From the NCBI GenBank assembly GCA_041391425.1, contig JAWKNZ010000017.1, forward strand, positions 1 through 64,000: a stretch of 64,000 nucleotides of DNA, given 5' to 3'. Positions 55,922 to 64,000 of the stretch are shown here, one piece after another; the first letter of the stretch is position 1, and every line of letters starts with the position of its first letter. Under the pieces are notes generated by a model. That model was not told the DNA's origin, did not search any database, and was given only the letters and a program-made list of their open reading frames with translations. The DNA comes from JAWKNZ01 sp041391425. GTDB taxonomy: Bacteria > Bdellovibrionota_B > Oligoflexia > Oligoflexales > JAWKNZ01. Both the position numbers and the translations under genes were made by a program.

Positions 55922-58900
55922 CAAGCTCGACCAGTAAATCTCCACTTTCGACTTGGTCGAGTTGTTGGACATAGATCGATTTAACAATTCCGCTGGTTTT
56001 TGCCGTTATCGTGTACTCCATCTTCATGGATTCCGTTATCAAAACGATGTCACCTTGTTTGACATGAGTGCCGGCGGTAACGCGGACTTCTAATACTTTC
56101 CCTGGCATAGCAGCCCCAATATGAAGTTCGTTATTTGCTTCAGCAGTCGGGCGTTTTTTCAACGCTGATTCAGAAGATTGGTCGACGACTTCTATTTGGC
56201 GAGAAAAGCCATTCAAATTAAAAAATACTTTACGCATGCCGTTTTCATCAGTTTGAGACATTCCTTGCATTGAAATTACCAAGGTTTTTCCGGGTTCTAA
56301 ATCGGTTTCAATTTCCTCACCTTGTTGCATGCCGTAGAAAAACACCGGGGTGGTTAGGCCAGAAGCTTCGCCATATTGCTTTTGATGGTTTTGAAATTCC
56401 TGATAAACTTTGGGATATAAACGATAGCTCAGTGCTTGGGCGTTGGTAATTTCTTGATCGGAATTGCCTCTTTGATTCAGCAAAAATTCCTTTATCGAGT
56501 CAAGGCTATCGTCAGAAGATACTTCAATTGCTTCAGGTGGTGGAGCATTTTCCCCCAGTACTAGTGTGCGTACTTCCTCTGGGAAGCCGCCATAGGGTTC
56601 TCCCATATGTCCTTTGAAGAAACTAACTACGGAGTCTGGGTAATCTAGTGCTGGTTTTTCTTGAAGGTAACTAGGACCAGTTAATCCTTGCTTTTGCAAA
56701 AGCAAAGCCATATCTCCTACAACCTTGGAGGAAGGTGTGACCTTGATGATATCACCAAAGAGAGTGTTAACTTCTGCATACCGTTGGGTAAGCTCATAAA
56801 AATCGTCTGCACTCAGTCCAACTTTCATGGCTTGATTAAATAAATTTGAATATTGACCCCCAGGAATTTCATGGTCATACACATCTGTCGAAGTGGATTT
56901 AATTCCAGGATCAAATGCTTGGTACATGGTGCGTACTTGCTCCCAATAGCGGGCTAAGCGGTCGACGACTGGTAATGGGACTTCGGGAGCAATATCTGAG
57001 TCTTCGAGGGCAGCGATTAACGCATTCAAGCTGGGTTGTGAGGTTAGACCTGACATGGAGCTTACCGCTCCATCTATGATGTCACAGCCGGCTTTCGCTG
57101 CTTCGATTTGCATGCTAACACCTACCCCTGAAGTGTCATGGGTATGCAAATGAATTGGAAGAGAAACTGTATCTTTTAGTGCTGTTATCAGAAGCTTAGC
57201 TGCGGATGGGCGTAGAAGCCCCGCCATATCTTTCACACATAATATGTCGGCACCCATTGCTTCGAGTTCTTTGGCGATATCAAGATAATATTTGAGGTCA
57301 TATTTGCATTTTTTTAAGTCTGTAATATTTCCGGTGTAGCATAAAGAAATTTCGGCTATTGCGCCTTGTTTTTTTACTTCGTCTACGGCGATTTGCATTT
57401 TGTCTGGCTGGTTTAAGCAGTCAAAAATCCTAAAAACTTCTAATCCATGCCTAACAGTTTCTTTGATAAACTCTCGGACCACCCAAGACGGATAATTGCT
57501 ATAGCCGACAGCATTATCGCCTCGCAATAGCATTTGTAGCAGTACGTTTGGAATAGCTTCTCTTATTGTTGCTAAGCGTTCCCATGGATCTTCTTTTAAA
57601 AAGCGCAAGCAGGTATCAAATGTTGCACCTCCCCAAACTTCGAGGGAAAAGAAATGTTGTGCATAATTTTTATAAAAATCTGCAGCTTTTAACATATCTC
57701 TTGTGCGTAGGCGTGTTGCAAACAAAGATTGATGGGCATCGCGCATCGTTGTATCGGTTAATAGTGTCGGCTTATGATTTCTTAACCATTGAGTGAGTCC
57801 AGAAGGCCCTGATTGATCGAATATTTTTTTAGCTGTAGGCGTATTAGGAGCAAGGATATACTTTTCATATTGCTTAGAGTTATCTTTTAAGTTTGGAGCG
57901 TCGCTTACGGCCCGAAACCTTTGCTTGCCTAGATTATGTGGGTCGTTTACCGTGACGTTAGCAATATAGGCTAAAACTTTTGTTGCCCGGTCCTTAGCGC
58001 GCGGATATTCGTAGAGTTCATTATATTTTTCTAAAAACGTTGTATCAATATTTGATTCTAAAAACGCTGGGTGCATGACAATATTTTTTAATAAAGGAAT
58101 ATTGTGTCTCACCCCCTAATTCTAAATTCAGAAAGGCTGCGATGCATTTTTGCCGCTGCTTGTTGTAAGTTTTTGCAAAGGCCGTTACTTTCACAAGTAG
58201 TGAATCATAGTAAGGAGTGACAACTCCCCCAGAAGTCCCGTGTCCGCCATCTAATCTTATACCAAATCCGGCTGCTGGACGATAAGCTATGATGCGTCCC
58301 GTATCAGGTGCAAAGTTATTTAGTGGGTCTTCAGTTGTGATGCGGCACTGGATGGCAGCGCCGTTAACTTTTACACATTCTTGAGATTTTATCCCAATCT
58401 TTTCATCTGCTAGCTTACATCCAGCTGCAACTAAAATCGATGCCTGGATAAGATCAATACTGGTAATCATTTCAGTTACCGTATGTTCTACCTGAACCCG
58501 CGGGTTGACTTCGAGAAAGTATGACACTTCATTCTTGTCTACAAGGAACTCTATGGTGCCGATGCCCACATAACCAACGTGCTTTGCTAATTTGACTGCC
58601 TGCTCTCTTATTGAGGCACGTGTTGATTCACTTAAGCCTAGAGCAGGGGCGACTTCTACGACTTTTTGGTGCCGTCTTTGTATTGAACAATCTCTTTCAA
58701 AAAGATGGACGATATGACCAGACTGGTCTCCTAAAATTTGAACTTCGATATGGCGAGGAGAAATGACCTTCTTTTCTAAGTAGAGCTCGGCTTTACCAAA
58801 ATTTGACTTAGCTTCAGAACTAGAACGTTGGAATGCATGTTCTAGTTCCGACTCGGCTTCAATCATGCGGATACCCTTACCCCCTCCACCTGAAATTGCT

Positions 58901-59391
58901 TTCAGTGTAACTGGGTATCCCATCTGTTGTGCTATTTCTTTGGCTTCATGAAAATCTTTTAAGGGGTGCTTTGTGCCTGGAACTACTTGCAGCCCGGCCT
59001 CAATAGCCGTTCGTCTTGCAGCTACTTTATCCCCAAAAGCTTGTAAAATCTCACTTGAAGGACCAATAAAAACAATCCCGTTTTTAGAACAGTGTTCGGC
59101 AAACTCGCTGCTTTCCGATAAAAAACCATAGCCGGGATGGATGGCATCAGCTTTGATTTTTTTAGCGAGTTCGACTATCTCTTCTACATTTAAATAACCA
59201 CTAAGAGGCTGGCCTTTGATACCAACTTTATAAGACTCATCTGTCTTGAATCTGTGTAAGGCAAAACGATCTTCATGAGAATATATGCCAATAGTTCGTA
59301 TGCCTAGCTCTGTCGCCGCTCTAGCAATACGAATTGCAATTTCTCCTCGATTGGCTATTAAGATTCGTTGGAATGGTGGTTGATAAGGCAT
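55905..59391 (-). pseudogene. pyc: Pyruvate carboxylase, split by two one-base frameshifts
   Basis: Biotin enzyme that makes oxaloacetate from pyruvate. The biotin carboxylase half (59391-58045) has GGGGKGIRMIEAESELEHAF, ERDCSIQRRHQKVVE and FLEVNPRVQVEHTVTE. The carboxyltransferase half (58112-55905) has LTDTTMRDAHQSLFATRLR, RGDNAVGYSNYP and LHTHDTSGVG, and ends with the biotinyl domain ITESMKMEYTI (Lys of MKM). At the junction, adding one A to the AA at 58160-58161 and one G to the G5 at 58112-58116 (coding sense) restores NKAAAKMHRSLSEFRIRGVR. The whole would be about 1160 aa, a normal single-chain pyruvate carboxylase. It is probably one working gene. Confidence 0.9.
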
Positions 59392-59540
59392 GGAAGTTTG
59401 ATAATCCTTTCTTCTGTTTACTACATGGAGCTTCGTCTTGAATATTGAAAAGGCCTTCTATATAAAAGTTTACCCTAACTCATAAGTCTCAAAAAAGATT
59501 GGAGAACAGGATTTCTCGTCCATTCTGAGTCGAAGTTTTC

Positions 59541-59839
59541 GTCATTTTGAGCCGAAGGCGAAGAATCTCGATCTTACTACTTAATAATTCTGAGATGTTT
59601 CGTTTCACTCAACATGACGTTCTTGCCTTCCCATCAGTCAACATGACGTTCTTGCCTTCCCATCAGTCAACATGACGTTCTTGCCTTCCCATCAGTCAAC
59701 ATGACGTTCTTGCCTTCCCATCAGTCAACATGACTTTCTTGCGCTCATTTTCCGTCATTCTGAGCCGAAGGCGAAGAATCTCGATCTTACTACTTAATAA
59801 TTCTGAGATGTTTCGTTTCACTCAACATGACGTTCTTGC
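59541..59839. repeat. Repeat cluster: duplicated hairpin and 29-bp tandem repeats
   Basis: Two 86-bp copies (59541-59626 and 59754-59839) of a hairpin GTCATTCTGAGCCGAAGGCG ... CACTCAACATGACG flank four exact 29-bp units (59612-59727, ACATGACGTTCTTGCCTTCC...CATCAGTCA). The hairpin belongs to the same sequence class as the core of the MITEs at 9.8 and 35.3 kb (CATCCTGAGTGAAGCGAAGG). Located upstream of pyc. Confidence 0.85.
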
Positions 59840-59895
59840 ACTTTTCCATTAGACTTATTATGATGCAAGAAAAGTTATTTCAATTTATTAAAATG

Positions 59896-60741
59896 CTAAA
59901 TACCTAGGCGAACTCCCAATTGTACAGCTGGCATGTTTATAATGACATTGTCATCTCGATCGATTTTTGTGCCAGTTTCACTGTCTTTTAGTTTTTGAAT
60001 GTTGAATGACATATGGGTCCAGCGAATTCCAGCATTTAACGACATATATTTTCCGACAGGCATTACTAGTGAGTAGGCTCCTTGCAAGGCTAGTCCTAGT
60101 ACAGGATCAACGGCTTCGACATCTCTGTCGGCAATTTCTGTTTTGTAATCAATTTGAGCCATTCCAGCACCGAGGCCCCAAACTCCCCAAAAATTGCTAC
60201 CTAAGCTATATGCTTTTCCTATTTTAATCATGGCACCCATATTGATAGGCATATCCGCTTCGCTATGGCCGACTTTACCTGTAAAGGCCTCGAATGCTGC
60301 TTCGTAACGATCCCAACTTCCAGTTCCTGCAACGTAACCTATTTCAGCTCCAGCGATATAAGCGGCAATGGGGTTTGCAGATCCGCCGGCACTACGGCTT
60401 TGTCCAAATTGTAGGTTTCCACCTACATACAAACCACTTCTGTGGGTAAGTTTTGTGCCGGGGGCGCCATTTGATTCATATAGAGGAGGAGTGCTAGGAG
60501 GAATGTATTCTCCCTGTGCGAGTTGGTTTGTGTTATCATTACCATAGGCTAAAGGAACAATATTAGAAAAGAGTAGAGCGGAAATGCCCAAAACTTTAGA
60601 AGCTGTCTGATATAAATGTTTTCTACTATTATGCTTTACTTCATGGCGGATACCCGACTCTGTAACCTTTTCTCTTTGTGTCTGGATACTCTGCACATCG
60701 GAAAGCTTCTTAGCATTAAACCTTTTGATGAAATCCAACAT
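59896..60741 (-). CDS. Putative outer-membrane protein
   Basis: About 281 aa. ATG 60741 is nine bases after GGAGG; the ATG at 60747 is too close to it. A long polar leader precedes a hydrophobic signal-like segment (KVLGISALLFSNIVPLAYG, about 50-68). The mature part is strand-rich and Gly-rich (RSGLYVGGNLQFGQSRSAGG, AAYIAGAEIGYVAG, YMSLNAGIRWTHMSF), ending AVQLGVRLGI, as in small barrels. The unusual ~45-residue n-region might be an extended signal peptide. Function unknown. No operon partner. Confidence 0.7.
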   Translation of the reverse strand: MLDFIKRFNAKKLSDVQSIQTQREKVTESGIRHEVKHNSRKHLYQTASKVLGISALLFSNIVPLAYGNDNTNQLAQGEYIPPSTPPLYESNGAPGTKLTHRSGLYVGGNLQFGQSRSAGGSANPIAAYIAGAEIGYVAGTGSWDRYEAAFEAFTGKVGHSEADMPINMGAMIKIGKAYSLGSNFWGVWGLGAGMAQIDYKTEIADRDVEAVDPVLGLALQGAYSLVMPVGKYMSLNAGIRWTHMSFNIQKLKDSETGTKIDRDDNVIINMPAVQLGVRLGI

Positions 60742-60878
60742 ATACATATTCCTCCAAGTTTTTCTCTGCTAGCCTATAGCTAACTGATGAGCCTTCATGG
60801 CAAAGAGATTAAAATGAGTACCGAAATTTTATTCGGAGCTGAATCATAATATAAGAATTTTTAAAAAGCCTGCGATTT

Positions 60879-60961
60879 CTTCGTTTTAATAAAACTAAAT
60901 AATTTTAGTATGTTATTTAAAATCGTTGCCTGAAAATTAGCTTAATTTTATTAAAACGAAG
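60879..60961. repeat. Perfect 16-bp inverted repeat, spaced 51 bp
   Basis: CTTCGTTTTAATAAAA at 60879-60894 and its complement TTTTATTAAAACGAAG at 60946-60961. It is AT-rich and lies in the divergent region between the barrel gene and the small basic gene. Confidence 0.6.
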
Positions 60962-60999
60962 ATTTACACTTGAGTTTTTCCAGAATATTTCATAATTTC

Positions 61000-61020
61000 C
61001 CGGTTTAAAACCGGTTTTTT
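61000..61020 (+). terminator. Terminator-like hairpin upstream of the 55-aa gene
   Basis: CCGGTTT-A-AAACCGG followed by six T residues, 40 bp before the small basic gene. It could be a leader attenuator or the end of an upstream transcript. Confidence 0.45.
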
Positions 61021-61059
61021 ACCGCATTTAAGAGTAACCAAATTCGGGGTGTAATGCAC

Positions 61060-61227
61060 ATGGCTTCGTCTACAAAAAAATTAAAAGTTCGAAGGAAGCT
61101 TAATAAGGCTGCTAAAGGAAAAAAGAGAAAGAATCAAATGAGATTTCATGGTTCAACTGCTCCAAATCTTCCTTTGACAATGCCAAACGCTAATGAAAAA
61201 GCAATGAAGGCGAAGGCCGCAAGCTGA
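61060..61227 (+). CDS. 55-aa basic small protein coupled to CoaBC-like gene
   Basis: The protein begins ASSTKKLKVRRKLNKAAKGK and ends NANEKAMKAKAAS; the N-terminal half is strongly basic (KGKKRKNQMRF), the C-terminal half neutral. An ATG two codons upstream (61054) is also in frame. Its TGA is immediately followed by the TTG start of the CoaBC-like gene, so translation is probably coupled. It looks like a small ribosome- or RNA-binding protein, but no family was recognised. Codon use and the coupled arrangement support a real gene. Confidence 0.65.
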   Translation: MASSTKKLKVRRKLNKAAKGKKRKNQMRFHGSTAPNLPLTMPNANEKAMKAKAAS

Positions 61228-62427
61228 TTGATTGATGATCTTCAAATTGATGCCATTTCAGATAGCCTGAAAAATTGGACGCTTGATGTTATCGTTTCTG
61301 GTTCCATTGGTGCTGTTGAAAGTGTGCGATTTATCCGGTCTTTACGCCGATTAGGTGCATGTATACAGCCTTGGTTGACTTCTGGTGGTTCTCAATTTAC
61401 AACTCCGCTTGCGTTGAATTGGGCGGCTAATGGTATAACGCGGCGTGAGTTTCGTGGTGAGTCGTCTCATCTAGCCCTCAATGATGCTTGTGTAGTAGCT
61501 CCAGCCTCGGCGAATTTTATCGCGAGTGTTGCGCATGGTATAACATCTACTCCTGCAACGGCCTTGGTAGCTTCGTATTTAGGAGCTGGCAAGCCTGTTT
61601 TTATACTGCCTAATATGCATATGTCTTTATATGCCTCACCTGCTGTGCAGAAGAATATTGAACAATTAAGAGAGTATGTTGAGTTTGTCAGCGCAAGAAA
61701 AGAAGAGGGGAAACTGAAATTCCCAGAGCCAGCAGTTTTAGCTGACCACGTTTCCCATTCCTTGAACTCTGCTAAGGCTAAGGATGCGGCGGCTTCTTGT
61801 TTGCTCACCATGGGTTCAACCCTGGGCTATATTGATGATGTTCGTTATGTTTCCAATTATTCATCAGGAAAATTAGGATCATTGATTGTCGAGGAACTCT
61901 ATCGCCATGGTGTGGATATCAATGTGGTTGCGGGACAGTGCCAATATTATCCGAGGTCTTTCAATAAAATGGTCGAAGTAAAAACAAATAATGAAATGTT
62001 GGAAGCTGTGGAAGCCGTTTGTCAGCATGGTATTTCTTCTGCAATTATGGCTGCTTCGGTTTTGGATTATATCCCGGACAATAAAACGGTGGGCAAAATT
62101 TCATCTGACTCGTCTGCGCTTGACATCCATATGGTCCCTACAGATAAAATTATCTCTCATATCTCGTGTAGAGGTAAGGCTATGGTGGGCTTTAAATTAG
62201 AGTACAGCCTAACTGACGAGAGGATTCAGCAAATTTCGGAAACATATATCAAGAAATATGATCTTTCGATGCTAGTGTTGAATTGCTTGGGAGAGGTGTC
62301 ACCACAAAAACATAAAGCGATTGTGGTGACTGGCAACGACGTCGAAACGAGACGCTCTGAAATCATTGAAGGTAAACAGGCATTGGCAGGATATATAACC
62401 AAGCATGTACTTAGCTTTCATCGTTAG
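61228..62427 (+). CDS. coaBC: Divergent CoaBC (phosphopantothenoylcysteine synthase/decarboxylase)
   Basis: A 399-aa two-domain protein of coenzyme A synthesis. The N-terminal flavoprotein domain has SSHLALNDACVVAPASANFI (catalytic-type His kept) and AHGITSTPATALVASYLGAG. The C-terminal CoaB domain has LLTMGSTLGYIDDVRYVSNY, SSGKLGSLIVEELY, IMAASVLDYIP and the substrate Lys region VPTDKI. The decarboxylase motif P-x-M-N-x-x-M appears as LPNMHMSLY, and the usual Gly-rich lid with the active-site Cys is replaced by ARKEEGKLKFPEPAVL. So the CoaC activity may be altered or lost. TTG start, no clear Shine-Dalgarno, coupled to the small basic gene. Confidence 0.85.
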   Translation: MIDDLQIDAISDSLKNWTLDVIVSGSIGAVESVRFIRSLRRLGACIQPWLTSGGSQFTTPLALNWAANGITRREFRGESSHLALNDACVVAPASANFIASVAHGITSTPATALVASYLGAGKPVFILPNMHMSLYASPAVQKNIEQLREYVEFVSARKEEGKLKFPEPAVLADHVSHSLNSAKAKDAAASCLLTMGSTLGYIDDVRYVSNYSSGKLGSLIVEELYRHGVDINVVAGQCQYYPRSFNKMVEVKTNNEMLEAVEAVCQHGISSAIMAASVLDYIPDNKTVGKISSDSSALDIHMVPTDKIISHISCRGKAMVGFKLEYSLTDERIQQISETYIKKYDLSMLVLNCLGEVSPQKHKAIVVTGNDVETRRSEIIEGKQALAGYITKHVLSFHR

Positions 62428-62485
62428 TCTTGTCTAATAGCAAAAGCTGTTAGAAAACATAGTGCCGTCAAATTTTACGCGGGAG

Positions 62486-62640
62486 CTGAAATTTTTTGAA
62501 AAACTGTAGTATTTTCAACGGATTCGAAGTTCAGCCGGGTGCGTCGTTGCTTCGTCATCAGGAAATCCTCATGTACCAACATGCACACTGCGGTTTCCCT
62601 CCTCCTCGCGCCTAGCACCCGGCTGAACTTCGAATCCGGA
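62486..62640 (+). repeat. Dispersed ~125-bp repeat, chimeric copy with perfect ends
   Basis: The centre is in the same orientation as the 17.8-kb array, but the left end (62519-62542) is the exact complement of the right end (62615-62638), 24 bp. The 32-bp flank GAAATTTTTTGAAAAACTGT precedes it. The copy lies between coaBC and plsC. Confidence 0.88.
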
Positions 62641-62729
62641 TTTTACTTCACTTTAATAAGCATATCCATCATATTAAATATTCAGTGTTTTTGTTGAAAT
62701 AATCCCCAATGTGCGGAGGTAAAGCCGTT

Positions 62730-63464
62730 ATGAAATGGATACGAGCAGCGTTGTTTTTTGTAGTTGTCGGTCTCACAACGGCCTATTATACGCTTAAGTC
62801 TCTTGTGGTCTATTACCTTGGTATACTCTTAAATAAAGAAAATCTCTCGAAGGCACCGCATGAAGTTGCTACTCAATGGGCAAGATCGATTATGTTTTTA
62901 ACACCTGGATGGAGGATTGAAGTTACTGGGAGCGAACACTTACCACCTGATGGTAAAGCAGTTGTTATTGTCGCCAATCATGAGAGTGCTACCGATATTC
63001 TTGCTATGTATTACTTAGGGATTCAGTTTCGTTGGTTAGCAAAGAAAGAGGTTTTTGAACTACCTTTGATTGGTAAAGCAATGAGTTTGGCTGGTTATGT
63101 CCCGATTGATAGAAAGGATCCCGATAGCCATAAAGAGGCGTTAGCAAAAAGTGCGGAGTGGCTGAGTAAGGGAATCCCCATGTTTTTTTTTCCTGAAGGG
63201 ACGCGTTCAGACACTGGGAAAGTTAAAAAGTTTAAGCGTGGAGCATTTCGCTTGGCCAATGAAAATGACGTCGAAGTCTTACCAGTCTGTATCAAGGGCG
63301 CAGGAAGGTTATTGAAAAAAGGGACAGTTTTCCCATGCACTGCAGTAGTGTTTGTTCACATTTTGCCAATGATGAAGCAGCGCAAGAACGAGTCTACCGA
63401 AGAGTTTGCTGGCCGTGTTCAACTTGAAGTCGAGCATTGTCATAATAGTCAAGAGCTTTCCTAA
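62730..63464 (+). CDS. plsC: 1-acyl-sn-glycerol-3-phosphate acyltransferase
   Basis: A 244-aa membrane-bound acyltransferase that makes phosphatidic acid. The N-terminal TM (AALFFVVVGLTTAYYTL) is followed by the catalytic NHESATD (H-x4-D), the substrate-binding region GYVPIDRKD, FFFPEGTRSDTGKVKKFKRG and the final VLPVCIKGAG. Length and order are standard for PlsC. GGAGGT lies about ten bases before ATG 62730; the ATG at 62709 lies upstream of that site. It is preceded by a 125-bp repeat. Confidence 0.93.
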   Translation: MKWIRAALFFVVVGLTTAYYTLKSLVVYYLGILLNKENLSKAPHEVATQWARSIMFLTPGWRIEVTGSEHLPPDGKAVVIVANHESATDILAMYYLGIQFRWLAKKEVFELPLIGKAMSLAGYVPIDRKDPDSHKEALAKSAEWLSKGIPMFFFPEGTRSDTGKVKKFKRGAFRLANENDVEVLPVCIKGAGRLLKKGTVFPCTAVVFVHILPMMKQRKNESTEEFAGRVQLEVEHCHNSQELS

Positions 63465-63887
63465 AAAATGTCTGAAGTGAAGCGGATATCGCATAACTTC
63501 AAAAAAGTACTATTATTATCGATATATAACTTTGGGAATCTTATTCGTGCCTTTATATCTAGCATATCGAGTGGCCTTCTAATGGAATCTGAAACAAGGG
63601 CTGAAAAATTTGCGTTGTCATGGTAGGGTAATCTAAGTAACTCATAGGGCAAAGAGATGCTGAGTAAAAGAGGCTTTCTGACTGAACGCCCCAGGGGTAG
63701 ATTGTTTTTTTGAACTTAGTGAAAAAGTATAACTACCTTTTGGGCTGAGTAGCAGTCTGATGGCATGGTTTCTGTGTTGTCTCAGGAAAAAAGCGTTTTT
63801 TATGGATTTATGACTCCCGTACTTTTTTTCTTTGTGACATAAATCTTGCGCAGCAGATAGATCCATGTGAGGTGGTGTATCCGGGGT
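63465..63887. other. ~420-bp intergenic stretch
   Basis: No convincing gene, RNA or repeat between plsC and the truncated 125-bp repeat. Several short reading frames exist but have no ribosome-binding sites. Confidence 0.45.
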
Positions 63888-64000
63888 CTGAAATTTTTTG
63901 AAAAACTGTAGTATTTTCAATAGATTCGAGTTCGCTCGGGTGCTAGGAGGTGGGAAACCGCAGTGTACATGTTGGTACATGAGGATTTCCTGACGACGAA
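63888..64000 (-). repeat. Dispersed ~125-bp repeat, cut by window end
   Basis: Begins with the 32-bp flank (TGAAATTTTTTGAAAAACTG, TAGTATTTTCA), then ATTCGAGTTCGCTCGGGTGC and the core up to CTGACGACGAA at the window edge. Opposite orientation to the array at 17.8 kb; lacks a few bases after GCTAGGAGG. Confidence 0.88.

Noticed and set aside
55905..59391. Two-subunit (PycA/PycB-type) pyruvate carboxylase
   Set aside because: Bridge sequence of the single-chain enzyme is present in shifted frames, so the split is a frameshift.
59612..59727. CRISPR array
   Set aside because: 29-bp units are directly adjacent with no spacers, and there are no cas genes.
63642..63980. 112-aa minus-strand frame at the window end
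   Set aside because: Starts in the 125-bp repeat and continues into non-coding DNA; no ribosome site or family sequence.
1..64000. tRNA, rRNA, prophage or transposase genes
   Set aside because: None found on reading both strands; repeats are present but without encoded enzymes.

Overview
The window is a 64 kb piece of a Gram-negative bacterial chromosome of moderately low GC (roughly 40% by eye). It carries SecDF, LptD with an LptE-like lipoprotein, several outer-membrane barrel candidates, many lipoproteins, frequent TTG/GTG starts behind good ribosome-binding sites, and GldA/F/G-type ABC cassettes. This mix fits the Bdellovibrionota/Oligoflexia or a related former deltaproteobacterial lineage. 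That placement is inference: there is no rRNA or other decisive marker, and no tRNA was found. No transposase, integrase or phage gene was found, yet the intergenic DNA is full of non-autonomous repeats.

Layout. 1-9.8 kb: protein export (secDF, cut by the window edge), then accD-folC-lptD as one overlapping operon for fatty acid, folate and LPS export functions. 10-18 kb: envelope proteins, namely lipoproteins, an LptE-like protein, an NlpC/P60 hydrolase with a cysteine-rich insert and a FadL/PorV-like barrel, plus a STAS-like protein. 17.8-22.1 kb: repeats flanking an HTH/coiled-coil protein and a CHASE2-adenylate cyclase, then a strongly structured 184-nt element that may be an RNA. 22.1-24.9 kb: a BtuFCD/siderophore-type uptake operon. 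25-29 kb: a YaiI protein and two tandem REC-histidine-kinase paralogues. 29.5-34.1 kb and 48.1-52.8 kb: two paralogous ATPase-permease-GldG-DUF4340 cassettes facing each other. 34.5-48 kb: a secreted repeat protein, a LOG protein, an M24 peptidase-like protein, a fatty-acid/phenylacetate-type beta-oxidation set (acyl-CoA dehydrogenase divergent from hydratase, hydroxyacyl-CoA dehydrogenase and thiolase), a putative clan-CD-like lipoprotein, a SpoIIE-type phosphatase and a MORN-like lipoprotein. 53-63.5 kb: phosphofructokinase, a hidden 37-aa basic protein, a barrel, a GNAT acetyltransferase, pyruvate carboxylase, another barrel, a hidden 55-aa basic protein coupled to a divergent CoaBC, and PlsC.

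Two themes stand out. First, at least five genes (cyclase, one kinase, one ABC ATPase, a lipoprotein and pyruvate carboxylase) are broken by single-base changes in homopolymer runs or a doublet; restoring one base each time recovers perfect family sequence. This means either uncorrected sequencing error or very recent decay by slippage. Second, there are at least four repeat families: a ~125-bp element in six copies; a ~184-bp palindrome sharing the same hairpin core as that element; a ~150-165-bp MITE with terminal inverted repeats and a perfect 8-bp target duplication; and a related hairpin/tandem-repeat cluster.
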